DNA of 58,070 bases, taken from an uncultured Chloroflexus sp. (GTDB lineage Bacteria > Chloroflexota > Chloroflexia > Chloroflexales > Chloroflexaceae). Both the position numbers and the translations under genes were made by a program. The stretch lies in assembly GCF_937129525.1 (NCBI RefSeq), contig NZ_CAKZNK010000068.1, positions 1 through 58,070 of the forward strand, given 5' to 3'. A model generated the notes under the pieces. That model did no database searches, was not told where the DNA came from, and saw nothing but the letters and a program-made list of their open reading frames with translations. This document shows positions 46,041 to 54,192 of the stretch, in pieces; position 1 is the stretch's first letter, and each line of letters starts with the position of its first letter.

Positions 46041-46571
46041 GTGCAGACGGTAAAGATGGTGATCAGCGGCGCCGTGAACGCCGGCAAAACCGAGTTTATC
46101 AAGACGATCTCTGAGATCGAGGTCGTCTCGACGGAACGCCGGGCGACCGACGATACTCGGCTGATCAAGAAGGAAACGACTGTCGCGATGGATTTTGGGC
46201 GCATCGCGATCTCTGATGATCTCGTGCTCCATCTCTTTGGAACGCCGGGACAAAAGCGATTCGATTTCATGTGGGAGATCCTCGCCGAGGGTATGCTCGG
46301 TCTGGTGATCCTTGTCGATAGCACCCGCCCCGAAACGTTCCGTGAGACGAACCGGATCATTGATTTCTTTGTCTCGTATCGCGATACGCCGTATGTGATT
46401 GCGGCCAATAAGCAGGATCGTCCCAATGCATGGTCGCCGGAAGAATTGCGGCTTGCTCTGCGCCAGCCGCCGCATATCAAGGTGTTGCCCTGCACGGCGA
46501 CCGACCGCGAGAGTGTGAAAAATGTGTTGCTGGAGTTGCTTTACGTGATCCAGGAGCGGAGCGAAGATTGA
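46041..46571 (+). CDS. COG2229-family small GTPase (MglA-like superfamily)
   Basis: The 176-residue protein has a P-loop GAVNAGKT (about residues 10-17), the switch segment TTVAMDFGRI and the G3 motif LFGTPGQKRFDFMW. G4 is ANKQD and a G5-like TAT. COG2229 GTPases act in prokaryotic signalling, classically with roadblock/LC7 and DUF742 proteins in actinobacterial conservons and in gliding systems. Here the immediate partner is DUF4388 and no roadblock gene is adjacent. It starts with GTG; GGAGG (46031-46035) supports this. Membrane location via the partner is possible. Confidence 0.9.
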   Translation: MQTVKMVISGAVNAGKTEFIKTISEIEVVSTERRATDDTRLIKKETTVAMDFGRIAISDDLVLHLFGTPGQKRFDFMWEILAEGMLGLVILVDSTRPETFRETNRIIDFFVSYRDTPYVIAANKQDRPNAWSPEELRLALRQPPHIKVLPCTATDRESVKNVLLELLYVIQERSED

Positions 46572-46654
46572 CTCCTGCATAACCGAATACGTCACACACT
46601 CCAGGTAAATGGTTGCAAATACAATTTTCTGGTCAGGGTCATATCATTATCGGA

Positions 46655-46705
46655 TTATGGCTTTGCGATGCGGTTTATTTGATTTTTCGCATCGCAAAGC
46701 CATAA
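46655..46705. repeat. 18-bp perfect inverted repeat
   Basis: Arms at 46655-46672 and 46688-46705 are perfectly complementary over 18 bp around a 15-nt AT-rich loop. It lies between the GTPase and HU genes and may end transcription of the GTPase operon, but no T-run follows. A small mobile-element relic is an alternative. Confidence 0.85.
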
Positions 46706-46750
46706 AATATTGTTGGAAAGCCAAAAAAGCCGTTTAACGCATCAGTAAGG

Positions 46751-46779
46751 GATACAGATCTTGACAGATGCGGTATACT
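46751..46779 (+). promoter_or_regulatory. Probable promoter for the HU gene
   Basis: TATACT (46774-46779) is a good -10, 51 bp before the ATG. The consensus -35-like TTGACA (46761-46766) is only 7 bp away, too close for normal use; GATACA (46751-46756) lies at the correct 17-bp spacing. Confidence 0.4.
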
Positions 46780-46829
46780 GCTTGCTGAAGAGCCAATCAG
46801 GGTTGAATGCATAGAGGAGGACTGCGCCA

Positions 46830-47105
46830 ATGCAGAAGACGGATTTCATCAAAGCGGTGGCCGAACGCGCAAAGGTTTCGCAGAAGGAGACGAAGCAGAT
46901 TATTGACGCGGCGCTAGAAGTTATTACCGAAGCGCTGGCCCGCGGTGAGAAGGTGACGCTGACCGGTTTTGGCACGTTTGAAGTTCGCTCACGACAGGCT
47001 CGCGAGGGTGTCAATCCACAAACCCGCGAGAAGATCCACATCCCCGCCACCAAGACTCCTGGCTTTAGCGCCAGCAGCACGCTGAAAGAGGCGGTGAAGG
47101 GATAG
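46830..47105 (+). CDS. HU-family DNA-binding protein
   Basis: This 91-residue nucleoid protein bends DNA as a dimer. It has the N-terminal helices MQKTDFIKAVAERAKVS, the LTGFGTFEVR strand and the DNA-binding arm around GVNPQTREKI, where the Pro of NPQT intercalates between base pairs. IPATKTPGFSAS completes the family signature. The ribosome site lies in AGAGGAGGA just upstream. It converges on the M1 peptidase gene with a shared terminator. Confidence 0.96.
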   Translation: MQKTDFIKAVAERAKVSQKETKQIIDAALEVITEALARGEKVTLTGFGTFEVRSRQAREGVNPQTREKIHIPATKTPGFSASSTLKEAVKG

Positions 47106-47129
47106 ATTATTGCCTTATTGAGCGGAAAA

Positions 47130-47148
47130 GGCGCGGCGAAACCGCGCC
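47130..47148. terminator. Terminator between HU and the M1 peptidase
   Basis: GGCGCGG (47130-47136), a CGAAA loop and CCGCGCC (47142-47148) form a 7-bp GC stem followed by CTTTCT. It lies in the 55-bp convergent gap and is nearly symmetric, so it may act on both strands. Confidence 0.7.
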
Positions 47149-47160
47149 CTTTCTGCTCGC

Positions 47161-48669
47161 TCACGGTATCGCTACCGCAGTTGCTGATACGACCCAATCC
47201 TGAAAGAGATCGCTTAAATCACACGCGCAGGCCTGCTCGGCGGCGCGCAGCAGATCAGGGCCGGCAATTTCGCGGTAACGCGCCGACTCAACGTACCCCA
47301 CCAGGAAACGCTGAAACGCTTCTTCACCAATGCGCTGGCGGAGGGCGTGGAAGAAGAGCGCTCCTTTGGCATACACCACCGGTACATAGCGGCCATTGCT
47401 CAATCCTGATGGTGGCGTGGCCAGTGGCGCATCACCGCCGCGCTCTCGCAGCCGCCGGTACGTGGCCCGAAAGGCGTTGAGTTCAGCTTCCGCCTGCGCT
47501 GACTCTCCTGTCAACTCGTAGTAGAGGATTTGACTGTAGCTGGCCAGCCCTTCATCAAGCCAGGCTTCTCCCTGCGCATCGTTGCCTACCAGTCCGTACC
47601 ACCATTGATGGCTAATTTCGTGAGCAATCGTTGTTTCCAATAGCCGGTCGTCGCGCCGGTAGAGATTCTGCTCTATCAGCACTACTCCGGGATACTCCAT
47701 GCCGTAAAATTGCGTCAGTGCGGCCTGGATGACCTCGAACTCGGCGTAGGGGTAGGCGCCAAAATGTTGGTTGAAGACGCCCAAGGCCGTGGTGGCAATG
47801 GCCAGACTGCGCTCACCGGCAGCGGTGTCTCCCGCTTGAACGTAGCTGATCACGTGGGTGCCGTCAATGCTGGCGCTGACCTGTTGTAGCCCTTGCAACG
47901 CCGCGAGGTAGAATTCGCGCTGCGGCCCGCTCACGAAGCGCACTTGTCGGCGACCATCGGCGAGGCCGCGATCCTCAATTGCGCTGCCGCTGCTCACAAG
48001 ATCCCAACCGAAAGGGATGTTCACAGTAACGTCGTAAAGGGCAATGGCGCTGACGGTAAAATCGCCGCGCGCCACAATGGGGCGTGTATCCCAACCGATA
48101 CCGGGAATGTAGCGGGCCAGCAATGGGTAAAACGAGGCCAGCGACCAGACTCCGGCTTCCATATTGTAGGCGCCAAAGGTGCGGCGGCTGGCGTTGCGCG
48201 GCGCGTGCGCGGTAAAGGTCATGGTGACCGTTGCTCTATCGCCGGGGGCAATGAGGCGGGGTGTGACCAGCCCGATCAGCGTGTCGCCGTGTAAAGTGCG
48301 TGATGGCACCGGAATGCCATCAATGTGAGCCGAAGTGACATCAAGCCGACCCCCGAAATCGGGATGGTTCGGGTAGAGATGGAACCAGATCGTATCGAAG
48401 TTGATTTCAGTCTGGTTGGTAAGGACAACGGTGATCTGGCCGTCGAGCCGTAGCCTATCAGGGTCAAGTTGTATATCGATCGTGTAGCGATCCCAATCTG
48501 CTTGCGTTAGATCGGCAACGTATTCTGGCCGCATTGCGGCGGCTTGAGCTGCGATAAAGGGATCAATCGTGGTTGCCGCCGCTGGTGGCTCGTCACGGAA
48601 GACCGACGGTGGTGCCGGTGTGGCAATACAGTTCCAGGCGATAACAAATAACAGCAGTAGTCGTATCAT
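47161..48669 (-). CDS. Secreted M1-family metallopeptidase
   Basis: The 502-residue zinc aminopeptidase-like protein has an N-terminal signal peptide (LLLLFVIAWNCIATPAPP). It contains the M1 catalytic signature HEISHQWWYGLVGNDAQGEA, i.e. HExxH with the third ligand Glu 18 residues later (in WLDEGLA). An N-terminal beta-sandwich region precedes it. It lacks the long C-terminal helical domain of aminopeptidase N, so it belongs to a short M1 branch common in Chloroflexota. A clear GxMEN exopeptidase motif is replaced by YGMEYPG, consistent with relaxed specificity. Probably periplasmic or surface-exposed. Confidence 0.9.
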   Translation of the reverse strand: MIRLLLLFVIAWNCIATPAPPSVFRDEPPAAATTIDPFIAAQAAAMRPEYVADLTQADWDRYTIDIQLDPDRLRLDGQITVVLTNQTEINFDTIWFHLYPNHPDFGGRLDVTSAHIDGIPVPSRTLHGDTLIGLVTPRLIAPGDRATVTMTFTAHAPRNASRRTFGAYNMEAGVWSLASFYPLLARYIPGIGWDTRPIVARGDFTVSAIALYDVTVNIPFGWDLVSSGSAIEDRGLADGRRQVRFVSGPQREFYLAALQGLQQVSASIDGTHVISYVQAGDTAAGERSLAIATTALGVFNQHFGAYPYAEFEVIQAALTQFYGMEYPGVVLIEQNLYRRDDRLLETTIAHEISHQWWYGLVGNDAQGEAWLDEGLASYSQILYYELTGESAQAEAELNAFRATYRRLRERGGDAPLATPPSGLSNGRYVPVVYAKGALFFHALRQRIGEEAFQRFLVGYVESARYREIAGPDLLRAAEQACACDLSDLFQDWVVSATAVAIP

Positions 48670-49044
48670 AGTGTCATCATATCACAACCAGATGATCGGT
48701 AGAAATGTGGTGGGGCGATAGTGGCGTCCTGTCGGGAGATACCGCGCCGGACGCCGATCCGGGGACATGCGAAGGTCTTTCGTAACTGTGGCGCATATAC
48801 CGTCGTCAGGTGAGGTCTGGCTGGCGCGCCGGTTGGGCGTAAACATGTATGCAATCCGTGCATGGAAGTAGTGCTAGCAAGGTGCGGCGATCGAGCAGGC
48901 TGATGATCCATGCAATGCAATCTGTGCATAGAAGTAGTGGTAATACCCGCCAGAGCCGTGGTAGCATAACCATAGTGATTGTGCGTTCGATAGCGCCACC
49001 TTGCCGGTCATACACTCTCACTAGCGAGCGTGGAGGTCAGAGCT
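48670..49044. other. 375-bp divergent intergenic region with repeats
   Basis: Between the M1 peptidase and the unknown protein gene. It contains two 25-bp direct repeats (48849-48873 and 48915-48939) and the ribosome site GGAGGT (49032-49037) of the following gene. Short minus-strand frames here show repeat-derived CTDC-like peptides and are not convincing genes. Confidence 0.6.
48849..48939 (+). repeat. Two 25-bp direct repeats, each with an internal dyad
   Basis: Copies at 48849-48873 and 48915-48939 match at 23 of 25 positions and are 66 bp apart (start to start). Each begins with an ATGCA-5-TGCAT dyad and ends with GAAGTAGTG. The dyad core suggests a dimeric regulator binding twice upstream of the gene at 49045. 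Confidence 0.8.
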
Positions 49045-50001
49045 ATGCTTCGGCGTCTCTTTGGATGGGGGAAGCCCCCTCAGGCCGGTGATCAACCGGC
49101 AATTCTGCGCAGCGACCGGCCCGGTGTGCCGATCACGCTCAAGGTGGCGCTGATTAGCCACGATCCACTTATTCCAGAACGCGGCAATCTACCGCTCAGC
49201 CGGGTGATGGGCTGGCATGATGCCGAGAAACTGGCAACGCAATATATCGCCGATCTGCGCGCCTGTTCAGGCGGGATTGCTGATTATCGGGTGGTATTGC
49301 GACAGCATTACACCGATTTTCCGGTCAAGATTGACGGATTCCGCTACGATAGCGCCGGTTATCTGGCCGCCTGGGAACGCCGGATCCCATTCCATCAACC
49401 GGATGAAGTTGATTACGAACGCCTGCTCGACCAGATCGGTCTGGCCGATGCAATTGAACGTGGCGAGATTGATGAAATCTGGCTATTTGGCTTTCCGTAT
49501 GCCGGTTACTACGAGAGTCGTATGGTCGGCATTGATGCCTTCTGGTGCAACGCGCCGCCGTTACTGCTACCTGCCGCCCGGCGGCGATACATCGTGATGG
49601 GATTTAACGTTGAGCGTGATGTGGGCTGTATGCTGGAAAATTTTGGTCATCGAGTCGAGTCGATCATGACCTACGTCTATCGTCATCACCCGCCGGAGCG
49701 CAATCTCTGGGAACGCTTCACCCGTCTCGATGAGTGTGGCAATGTCCACTTTGCCCCCTCGAGCGCGCGTGACTACGATTGGGGGAATCCGCGTCTGGTT
49801 CGAGCGCGAGCGGATGCATGGTACAACTTTCCCGATCTCAGTTTGTCGGCCCGCCCGATGCGCTGTAGTGAATGGGGCGGTGGCGATATGCGCCTACACC
49901 ATCTCTGGTGGCTCGATCATCTGCCCCGTGTAGCCGGTGAAACCGATGGCATTGCCAGCAACTGGTGGCTGTATATCTTGCAACCGTGGATAGTGCCATG
50001 A
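49045..50001 (+). CDS. Conserved protein of unknown function
   Basis: The 318-residue soluble protein is not assigned to a family I know. Visible features are YDSAGYLAAWERRIPFHQPD, EIDEIWLFGFPYAGYYESR and MGFNVERDVGCMLENFGHR, which read like a conserved alpha/beta core with many aromatic and acidic residues. DIVEWLFG-type strands suggest a possible enzyme. No signal peptide or membrane helix. GGAGGT 7 bp before the ATG defines the start. It overlaps the histidine kinase start by 4 bp (ATGA), so it is part of that operon and may be the sensed or modulated component. Confidence 0.75.
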   Translation: MLRRLFGWGKPPQAGDQPAILRSDRPGVPITLKVALISHDPLIPERGNLPLSRVMGWHDAEKLATQYIADLRACSGGIADYRVVLRQHYTDFPVKIDGFRYDSAGYLAAWERRIPFHQPDEVDYERLLDQIGLADAIERGEIDEIWLFGFPYAGYYESRMVGIDAFWCNAPPLLLPAARRRYIVMGFNVERDVGCMLENFGHRVESIMTYVYRHHPPERNLWERFTRLDECGNVHFAPSSARDYDWGNPRLVRARADAWYNFPDLSLSARPMRCSEWGGGDMRLHHLWWLDHLPRVAGETDGIASNWWLYILQPWIVP

Positions 50002-51266
50002 ATGCTCTGGCGCAATGGAAACGCTTCTGGCAGCGATTGACTTATTCGGTCGATACCGGCCAGCGAACGCTCATGCTGGCCGCGTATGCGATTATCAGCG
50101 TGGCACTGGTCGAGTTTATCCTCTTCCACCGTCACTTCCCTCCAGCGCAGTTCTATCTGGTTGTGCTCAGCCTGAGCCTGTTGCTGGCGCTGAATGCCGT
50201 TTGGGATAGTTTACAGAACCGTTGGGGCAAACCGGTTGCCGGTTTCATCTACTTCGGTCTGGGCGCAGCGTTGTTTCTCAGCGCCAATTATTTTGGTCTT
50301 GATGAAGGCTGGACATTCCTGCCCTTTTTGCTCTTCGTGCTTGCCTCGCAGGCGGTGATTGAACTAGGGGTTTGGCGCGGTCTCGGTATCAGTCTCTGCC
50401 TGACGCTAGCCTGGAGTGGTGTGCTCTGGTTACGGGGCGCAGCGCTGGCCCAGGTTGCCGCGCAAACCACATCGATTGCACTCGGCCTGATCTTTACCCT
50501 GGTCTTTTCCATCGCGCTGGTGCGGATGGCGGAGCAGAAAGCCCGCGCCGAGCAGTTAGCCGCCGAGTTGCGCGATGCAAACGCAGCCCTGGCCGCGGCC
50601 CGCGAGCGCGAATTGGCGCTCGCGGCCATCGAGGAACGCATGCGTCTGGCCCGTGAAATTCACGATGGGTTGGGTCATCATCTCACCGCGTTGAACGTGC
50701 AGTTGCAGGCGGCGGCGCGCCTGCTCGATCGCGACCGGGATCGCGCGGCTCAGGCGCTGGCTCTGTGTCGTGAAGAGGCGCAGGCAGCGCTGGCCGAGGT
50801 GCGGCAGAGCGTTGCCGTGATGCGCGCCAACCCGCTGGCCAACCAGCCACTCGCCGATGTGATTGCCAGTCTGGTACGCGATTTCGGTCGTGTCTCGTCG
50901 TTACACGTCAGTTTTGAGCTTGAGGGCAAGATCGGCGCGGTGGCGCCTGCTGTAGCCATGACCCTCTTCCGGGCCGCGCAGGAGGGACTGACCAATGCTC
51001 AAAAGCACGCCCAGGCCACAACCGTCACAGTGAGGCTCAAGGGCGACATCGACTGGGTGCAAATCGAAGTGATCAACAACGGTCCACCGGCTTTGCCGCC
51101 GGCTGATACCGGTTTCGGCCTGGCCGGCCTGCGCGAACGAGCAACACAGTTAGGCGGAACGATCCAGGCTGAGCCGCGCGCTGAAGGCGGGTTTCGGCTG
51201 GTCGTCAGACTGCCGCAAACAGGAACAGAGGGGAAAAACCGTGATCCGCATTTTGCTGGTGGATGA
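49998..51266 (+). CDS. NarL-type sensor histidine kinase
   Basis: The 422-residue membrane kinase has about six hydrophobic helices in its first 190 residues (LAAYAIISVALVEFILF, VVLSLSLLLALNAVW, FIYFGLGAALFLSANYF and others). A coiled linker follows, then the HisKA_3 dimerisation/phosphorylation motif REIHDGLGHHLTALN, and the ATPase domain with EGLTNAQKHAQA (N-box) and GFGLAGLRERATQLGG (G-box). No PAS, GAF or extracellular sensor domain is evident; sensing may occur in the membrane segments. The ATG (overlapping the previous stop) is preferred to upstream in-frame alternatives. It overlaps the response regulator start by 26 bp. Confidence 0.93.
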   Translation: MNALAQWKRFWQRLTYSVDTGQRTLMLAAYAIISVALVEFILFHRHFPPAQFYLVVLSLSLLLALNAVWDSLQNRWGKPVAGFIYFGLGAALFLSANYFGLDEGWTFLPFLLFVLASQAVIELGVWRGLGISLCLTLAWSGVLWLRGAALAQVAAQTTSIALGLIFTLVFSIALVRMAEQKARAEQLAAELRDANAALAAARERELALAAIEERMRLAREIHDGLGHHLTALNVQLQAAARLLDRDRDRAAQALALCREEAQAALAEVRQSVAVMRANPLANQPLADVIASLVRDFGRVSSLHVSFELEGKIGAVAPAVAMTLFRAAQEGLTNAQKHAQATTVTVRLKGDIDWVQIEVINNGPPALPPADTGFGLAGLRERATQLGGTIQAEPRAEGGFRLVVRLPQTGTEGKNRDPHFAGG

Positions 51267-51891
51267 CCAGACGTTGGTGCGACAGGGAATCCAGACGTTG
51301 CTCGATCTTGAACCGGATTTAACGGTGGTTGGAGCGGCGGCCAACGGACAGCAGGCATTGGAACTCATTGAGCAGACTCAACCTGACGTGGTTTTAATGG
51401 ATGTGCGGATGCCGGTCATGGATGGCGTGGCCGCAACCCGCGAGATCAGTCGGCGCTGGCCGCAGATCGGCGTCATCATCCTCACCACCTTCGATGATGA
51501 TGAGTACGTGATTGACGGGTTGAAAGCCGGCGCGCGCGGCTATATGTTGAAAGATGCAGACAGTAGCGAGATTGTGGCCGCAGTGCATGCGGTGGCGCGC
51601 GGTGAGGCGCTGATCCAACCCAGCATTACGCGCAAAGTGCTGGCCGAATTTGCCCGCCTGGCCGACGCGCAGCGGTCAACGCCGACGCCGCTGGTTGAGC
51701 CACTCACCGACCGTGAAATGGAAGTGTTGCGCGGCATTGCGGCTGGTCAATCAAACCGCGAGATTGCCGATCAGCTCTGTATCAGCGAGGGCACGGTGAA
51801 AAACCACGTCTCAAATCTGCTGGCGAAACTCGCGGTTCGCGATCGCACACAGGCCATCATTCGCGCCCGCGACTTGGGCCTGATCACATGA
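51241..51891 (+). CDS. NarL/FixJ-family response regulator
   Basis: The 216-residue protein has a receiver domain with ILLVDDQTLVRQGI, the phosphorylation Asp in VVLMDVRMPVMDG (about residue 54), the Thr in ILTTFDDDEYV and the Lys in GYMLKDAD. It ends in a LuxR-type HTH (LTDREMEVLRGIAAGQSNREIA, CISEGTVKNHVSNLLAKL). It is phosphorylated by the coupled kinase upstream. The GTG start lies within the kinase gene; the 26-bp overlap enforces matched production. A palindrome and repeat 50-70 bp after its stop (51938-51962) is a possible binding site. Confidence 0.94.
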   Translation: MIRILLVDDQTLVRQGIQTLLDLEPDLTVVGAAANGQQALELIEQTQPDVVLMDVRMPVMDGVAATREISRRWPQIGVIILTTFDDDEYVIDGLKAGARGYMLKDADSSEIVAAVHAVARGEALIQPSITRKVLAEFARLADAQRSTPTPLVEPLTDREMEVLRGIAAGQSNREIADQLCISEGTVKNHVSNLLAKLAVRDRTQAIIRARDLGLIT

Positions 51892-51937
51892 TCCCATCTG
51901 CGGCGGTAGCACTCTGGCGCAGGCTGTTGCATTGATA

Positions 51938-51962
51938 GCCGGGTCAGCCGGGTCATATGACC
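51938..51962. promoter_or_regulatory. Tandem GCCGGGTCA repeat and GGTCATATGACC palindrome
   Basis: GCCGGGTCA occurs twice head-to-tail (51938-51946 and 51947-51955), the second copy leading into the perfect 12-bp palindrome GGTCATATGACC (51951-51962). It lies upstream of the LiaF-like gene and directly downstream of the response regulator. A dimeric LuxR-type regulator site is a plausible reading. Confidence 0.45.
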
Positions 51963-52085
51963 GGGGTGTCAAACGTCATTCTTACCACTATGACCACAAT
52001 CTATCTTTCGACACTGGCAGGTCGTTCGCCACTTCGCTATCCTTGAAGCAGGTAAAGCGCTTTGAGTGACACGAAAGCGAGGCGA

Positions 52086-52598
52086 ATGATGACTGACGAA
52101 ACAACCATGACCGAACAGCGCAATCGGTCAATTGTCGGCATGGCGCTGATTGCCCTGGGGATCACCCTCCTGCTTGGCTATGTGATCGACACCGGTTTAG
52201 TAGTGCTACCCCTGATGGCAATGATCTTTGCGATAGTCGGGATCCGCGCTCGGTGTTCAGCCTGGTTCATTCCCGCTGGCATCCTTGGAGGCATTGGATT
52301 AGGTGCGGCGCTGATCGAAACGCTGCCGCTGGCCGAAGATCTGGAAGGCGGCGTCTTCCTGCTCTCGTTTGCGGCTGGATGGGCGACTATTCCACTGCTC
52401 AGCGCGCTGTTTGCACACGAACGGGTCTGGTGGCCATTCATTCCCGGTGGGGTGATGGCGTTGATCGGCTCGCTCATCCTGATCGGTGAGGGTGGTATCA
52501 CCTTGCTCGAGCTGATCTTCGATCAGGCCGGCTGGATCTGGCCAATTGTCCTGATCGGTATCGGAGTGGCGCTGCTACTACGGCGAAACACCGACTGA
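52086..52598 (+). CDS. LiaF/DUF5668-like membrane protein
   Basis: The 170-residue protein has about six transmembrane helices including IVGMALIALGITLLLGYVI and a C-terminal IWPIVLIGIGVALLLRR, the pattern of LiaF/DUF5668 membrane modules. The large soluble domain of classical LiaF is missing. In LiaFSR systems LiaF restrains a NarL-type kinase. Here it lies 194 bp downstream of a NarL-type kinase-regulator pair, so a similar three-part envelope-stress circuit is possible. ATG 52086 (or 52089) is supported only by a weak GAGG upstream. Confidence 0.65.
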   Translation: MMTDETTMTEQRNRSIVGMALIALGITLLLGYVIDTGLVVLPLMAMIFAIVGIRARCSAWFIPAGILGGIGLGAALIETLPLAEDLEGGVFLLSFAAGWATIPLLSALFAHERVWWPFIPGGVMALIGSLILIGEGGITLLELIFDQAGWIWPIVLIGIGVALLLRRNTD

Positions 52599-52659
52599 TA
52601 ACGGGTAACGATCCCAATCAGGTCAGGCGGTAGCCACAGGGGCTGCCGCCTGATCAACG

Positions 52660-54078
52660 TTAGAAAATAATCTGATCGGCATTCACCTGTTCGAGACTGC
52701 TCCACGGCGAACGCACCTGCTCGGCGCGCAATTGGCCTCGCAGGCTAAGCGCCAGCAGGAGCACGCCGGCAATCGCAATCAAGACCAGCGCGCTGAGATA
52801 GACAGCGATATAGCCGCTGGCAACCACGCCACTCATGCGCCCAATCACGTCGCGAGCCAGACCGGCGGCGATTGTCCCCACACCCTGGGCCAGGGCCTGG
52901 GTAATGCCCCAGAGCGCAAGGAACAAGCCGGCGTGGGCGCGATCACACAACCCCATCACCAGCGCCAGACCGCCTACAATCAACATGCCGCGACCCATAC
53001 CGATCAGGGCAATCCCACCGAGGAATTGCCCGACATGATCAGGCGAATTCGACAGGCTGATAGTCGCAAAACCGGCGATACCCAGTAATGATGCGCCGCC
53101 AATCATCCGCAAAGCCGGGTGACCGCGCCAGAGCAACCAGCCGGTCAGCACGATTGCGGTGAGCATGCCCCCACCCCACACTGCGGTCAGGCGGGTCGTT
53201 TCCGCCACACTCATCCCCAACACCTGCCCGCCGTATGGTTCGAGCAATACATCGTGTACGGCAAAGCCGGTCGTTGCCAGCGCCAGGACGATGAACAGAT
53301 TGCGGAGTGGACGCTGCGCTGCCAGCATACGCAGCGACTCACCGAGATTCTCGCGTATCCGCACCGGAGTTGCATCGACCAGTTCGCCATTGGGCTTCAA
53401 GCGTTCTTGATCGAGCATCGACAAGAAGGTCAGGAAGACAAATGCCAGCGCCGATCCTTGCATCACCTGGATGAGACGGGTATGGCTGTAGTCGAGCAAC
53501 AGCTCGCCGATAAGCAATGAACCGACAATCGTGCCCAGCACCAGGGCCACCCAAAGCAGGCTGAGCACCCGTCCTCGTTCGGCGGGAGGGGTTACGTCGC
53601 TGACGATGGCGAGATAGATTGTTTCGGCAATGTTAACGCCCAAACCGTAGGCGAAAAAGATCGCGAAACAGACAATGACGGCCAGTGGGAAGGGCAAATA
53701 CCCTTCGCCACTCAGCAAGATGAGTGAAAACGGCGCTGTGGCCAGCCCTCCGTAGGTCAGCATCGCGCCCAACACCAGGTAGGGGGTACGCCAGCGCCCG
53801 GCAGCGCGATGGACATCTGATTTGAAACCGACAATAGCGCGTGCCGGCGAAATGAAATAGTGAATTGCCAGCAAGGAACCAACCAGAAATGCCGCGATAC
53901 CCAACTCGTTGATCAGAACCCGGTTGAGGGTGCCGGTTAACGGCGCCAGCGACAGACCCATCCCGAATTGAAATAGACTGAGACGAACAACGCGCAGCCA
54001 CATGCGCAGGCGTGGACGGGCTTCCAGCCAGTGTTGCGCCTGACGAAACGGCCGCAGCAACGTGTCTGCCATTGCCAT
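52660..54078 (-). CDS. BCD-family major facilitator (PucC/LhaA-like)
   Basis: This family is associated with bacteriochlorophyll delivery and assembly of light-harvesting complexes in phototrophs. The 472-residue protein has twelve hydrophobic helices. It has the family features LNRVLINELGIAAFLVGSL near the first helix, SPARAIVGFKSDVHRAAG at the first cytoplasmic loop and RTPYLVLGAMLTYGG. It is expected in the cytoplasmic membrane, where it may supply bacteriochlorophyll to antenna proteins. No antenna gene is adjacent. It faces trpA across a 161-bp divergent region with its own promoter. Confidence 0.9.
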   Translation of the reverse strand: MAMADTLLRPFRQAQHWLEARPRLRMWLRVVRLSLFQFGMGLSLAPLTGTLNRVLINELGIAAFLVGSLLAIHYFISPARAIVGFKSDVHRAAGRWRTPYLVLGAMLTYGGLATAPFSLILLSGEGYLPFPLAVIVCFAIFFAYGLGVNIAETIYLAIVSDVTPPAERGRVLSLLWVALVLGTIVGSLLIGELLLDYSHTRLIQVMQGSALAFVFLTFLSMLDQERLKPNGELVDATPVRIRENLGESLRMLAAQRPLRNLFIVLALATTGFAVHDVLLEPYGGQVLGMSVAETTRLTAVWGGGMLTAIVLTGWLLWRGHPALRMIGGASLLGIAGFATISLSNSPDHVGQFLGGIALIGMGRGMLIVGGLALVMGLCDRAHAGLFLALWGITQALAQGVGTIAAGLARDVIGRMSGVVASGYIAVYLSALVLIAIAGVLLLALSLRGQLRAEQVRSPWSSLEQVNADQIIF

Positions 54079-54117
54079 CTTTCGGCTCCTTGCGCTAGAG
54101 CGTCATTGTTGTGTCGT

Positions 54118-54139
54118 ATTATAGCATGCCGTGACATGC
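54118..54139 (-). promoter_or_regulatory. Promoter and dyad for the PucC-like gene
   Basis: On the minus strand TATAAT (54123-54118) is preceded by TGC, an extended -10. Immediately upstream GCATG (54124-54128) and CATGC (54135-54139) form a 5-bp dyad with a 6-bp spacer lying between the -10 and the expected -35. A regulator bound there would act directly on the promoter, a fit for oxygen- or light-controlled expression. Confidence 0.5.
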
Positions 54140-54192
54140 AATATAAACGGTTCTTTCCATACTCACGATGCGCTGTAGCCGATGATACTCTG

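Noticed and set aside
48666-49021. Two overlapping minus-strand frames with repeated CTDC peptides
   Set aside because: The peptide repeat arises from the 25-bp direct repeats; no ribosome site or family supports coding.
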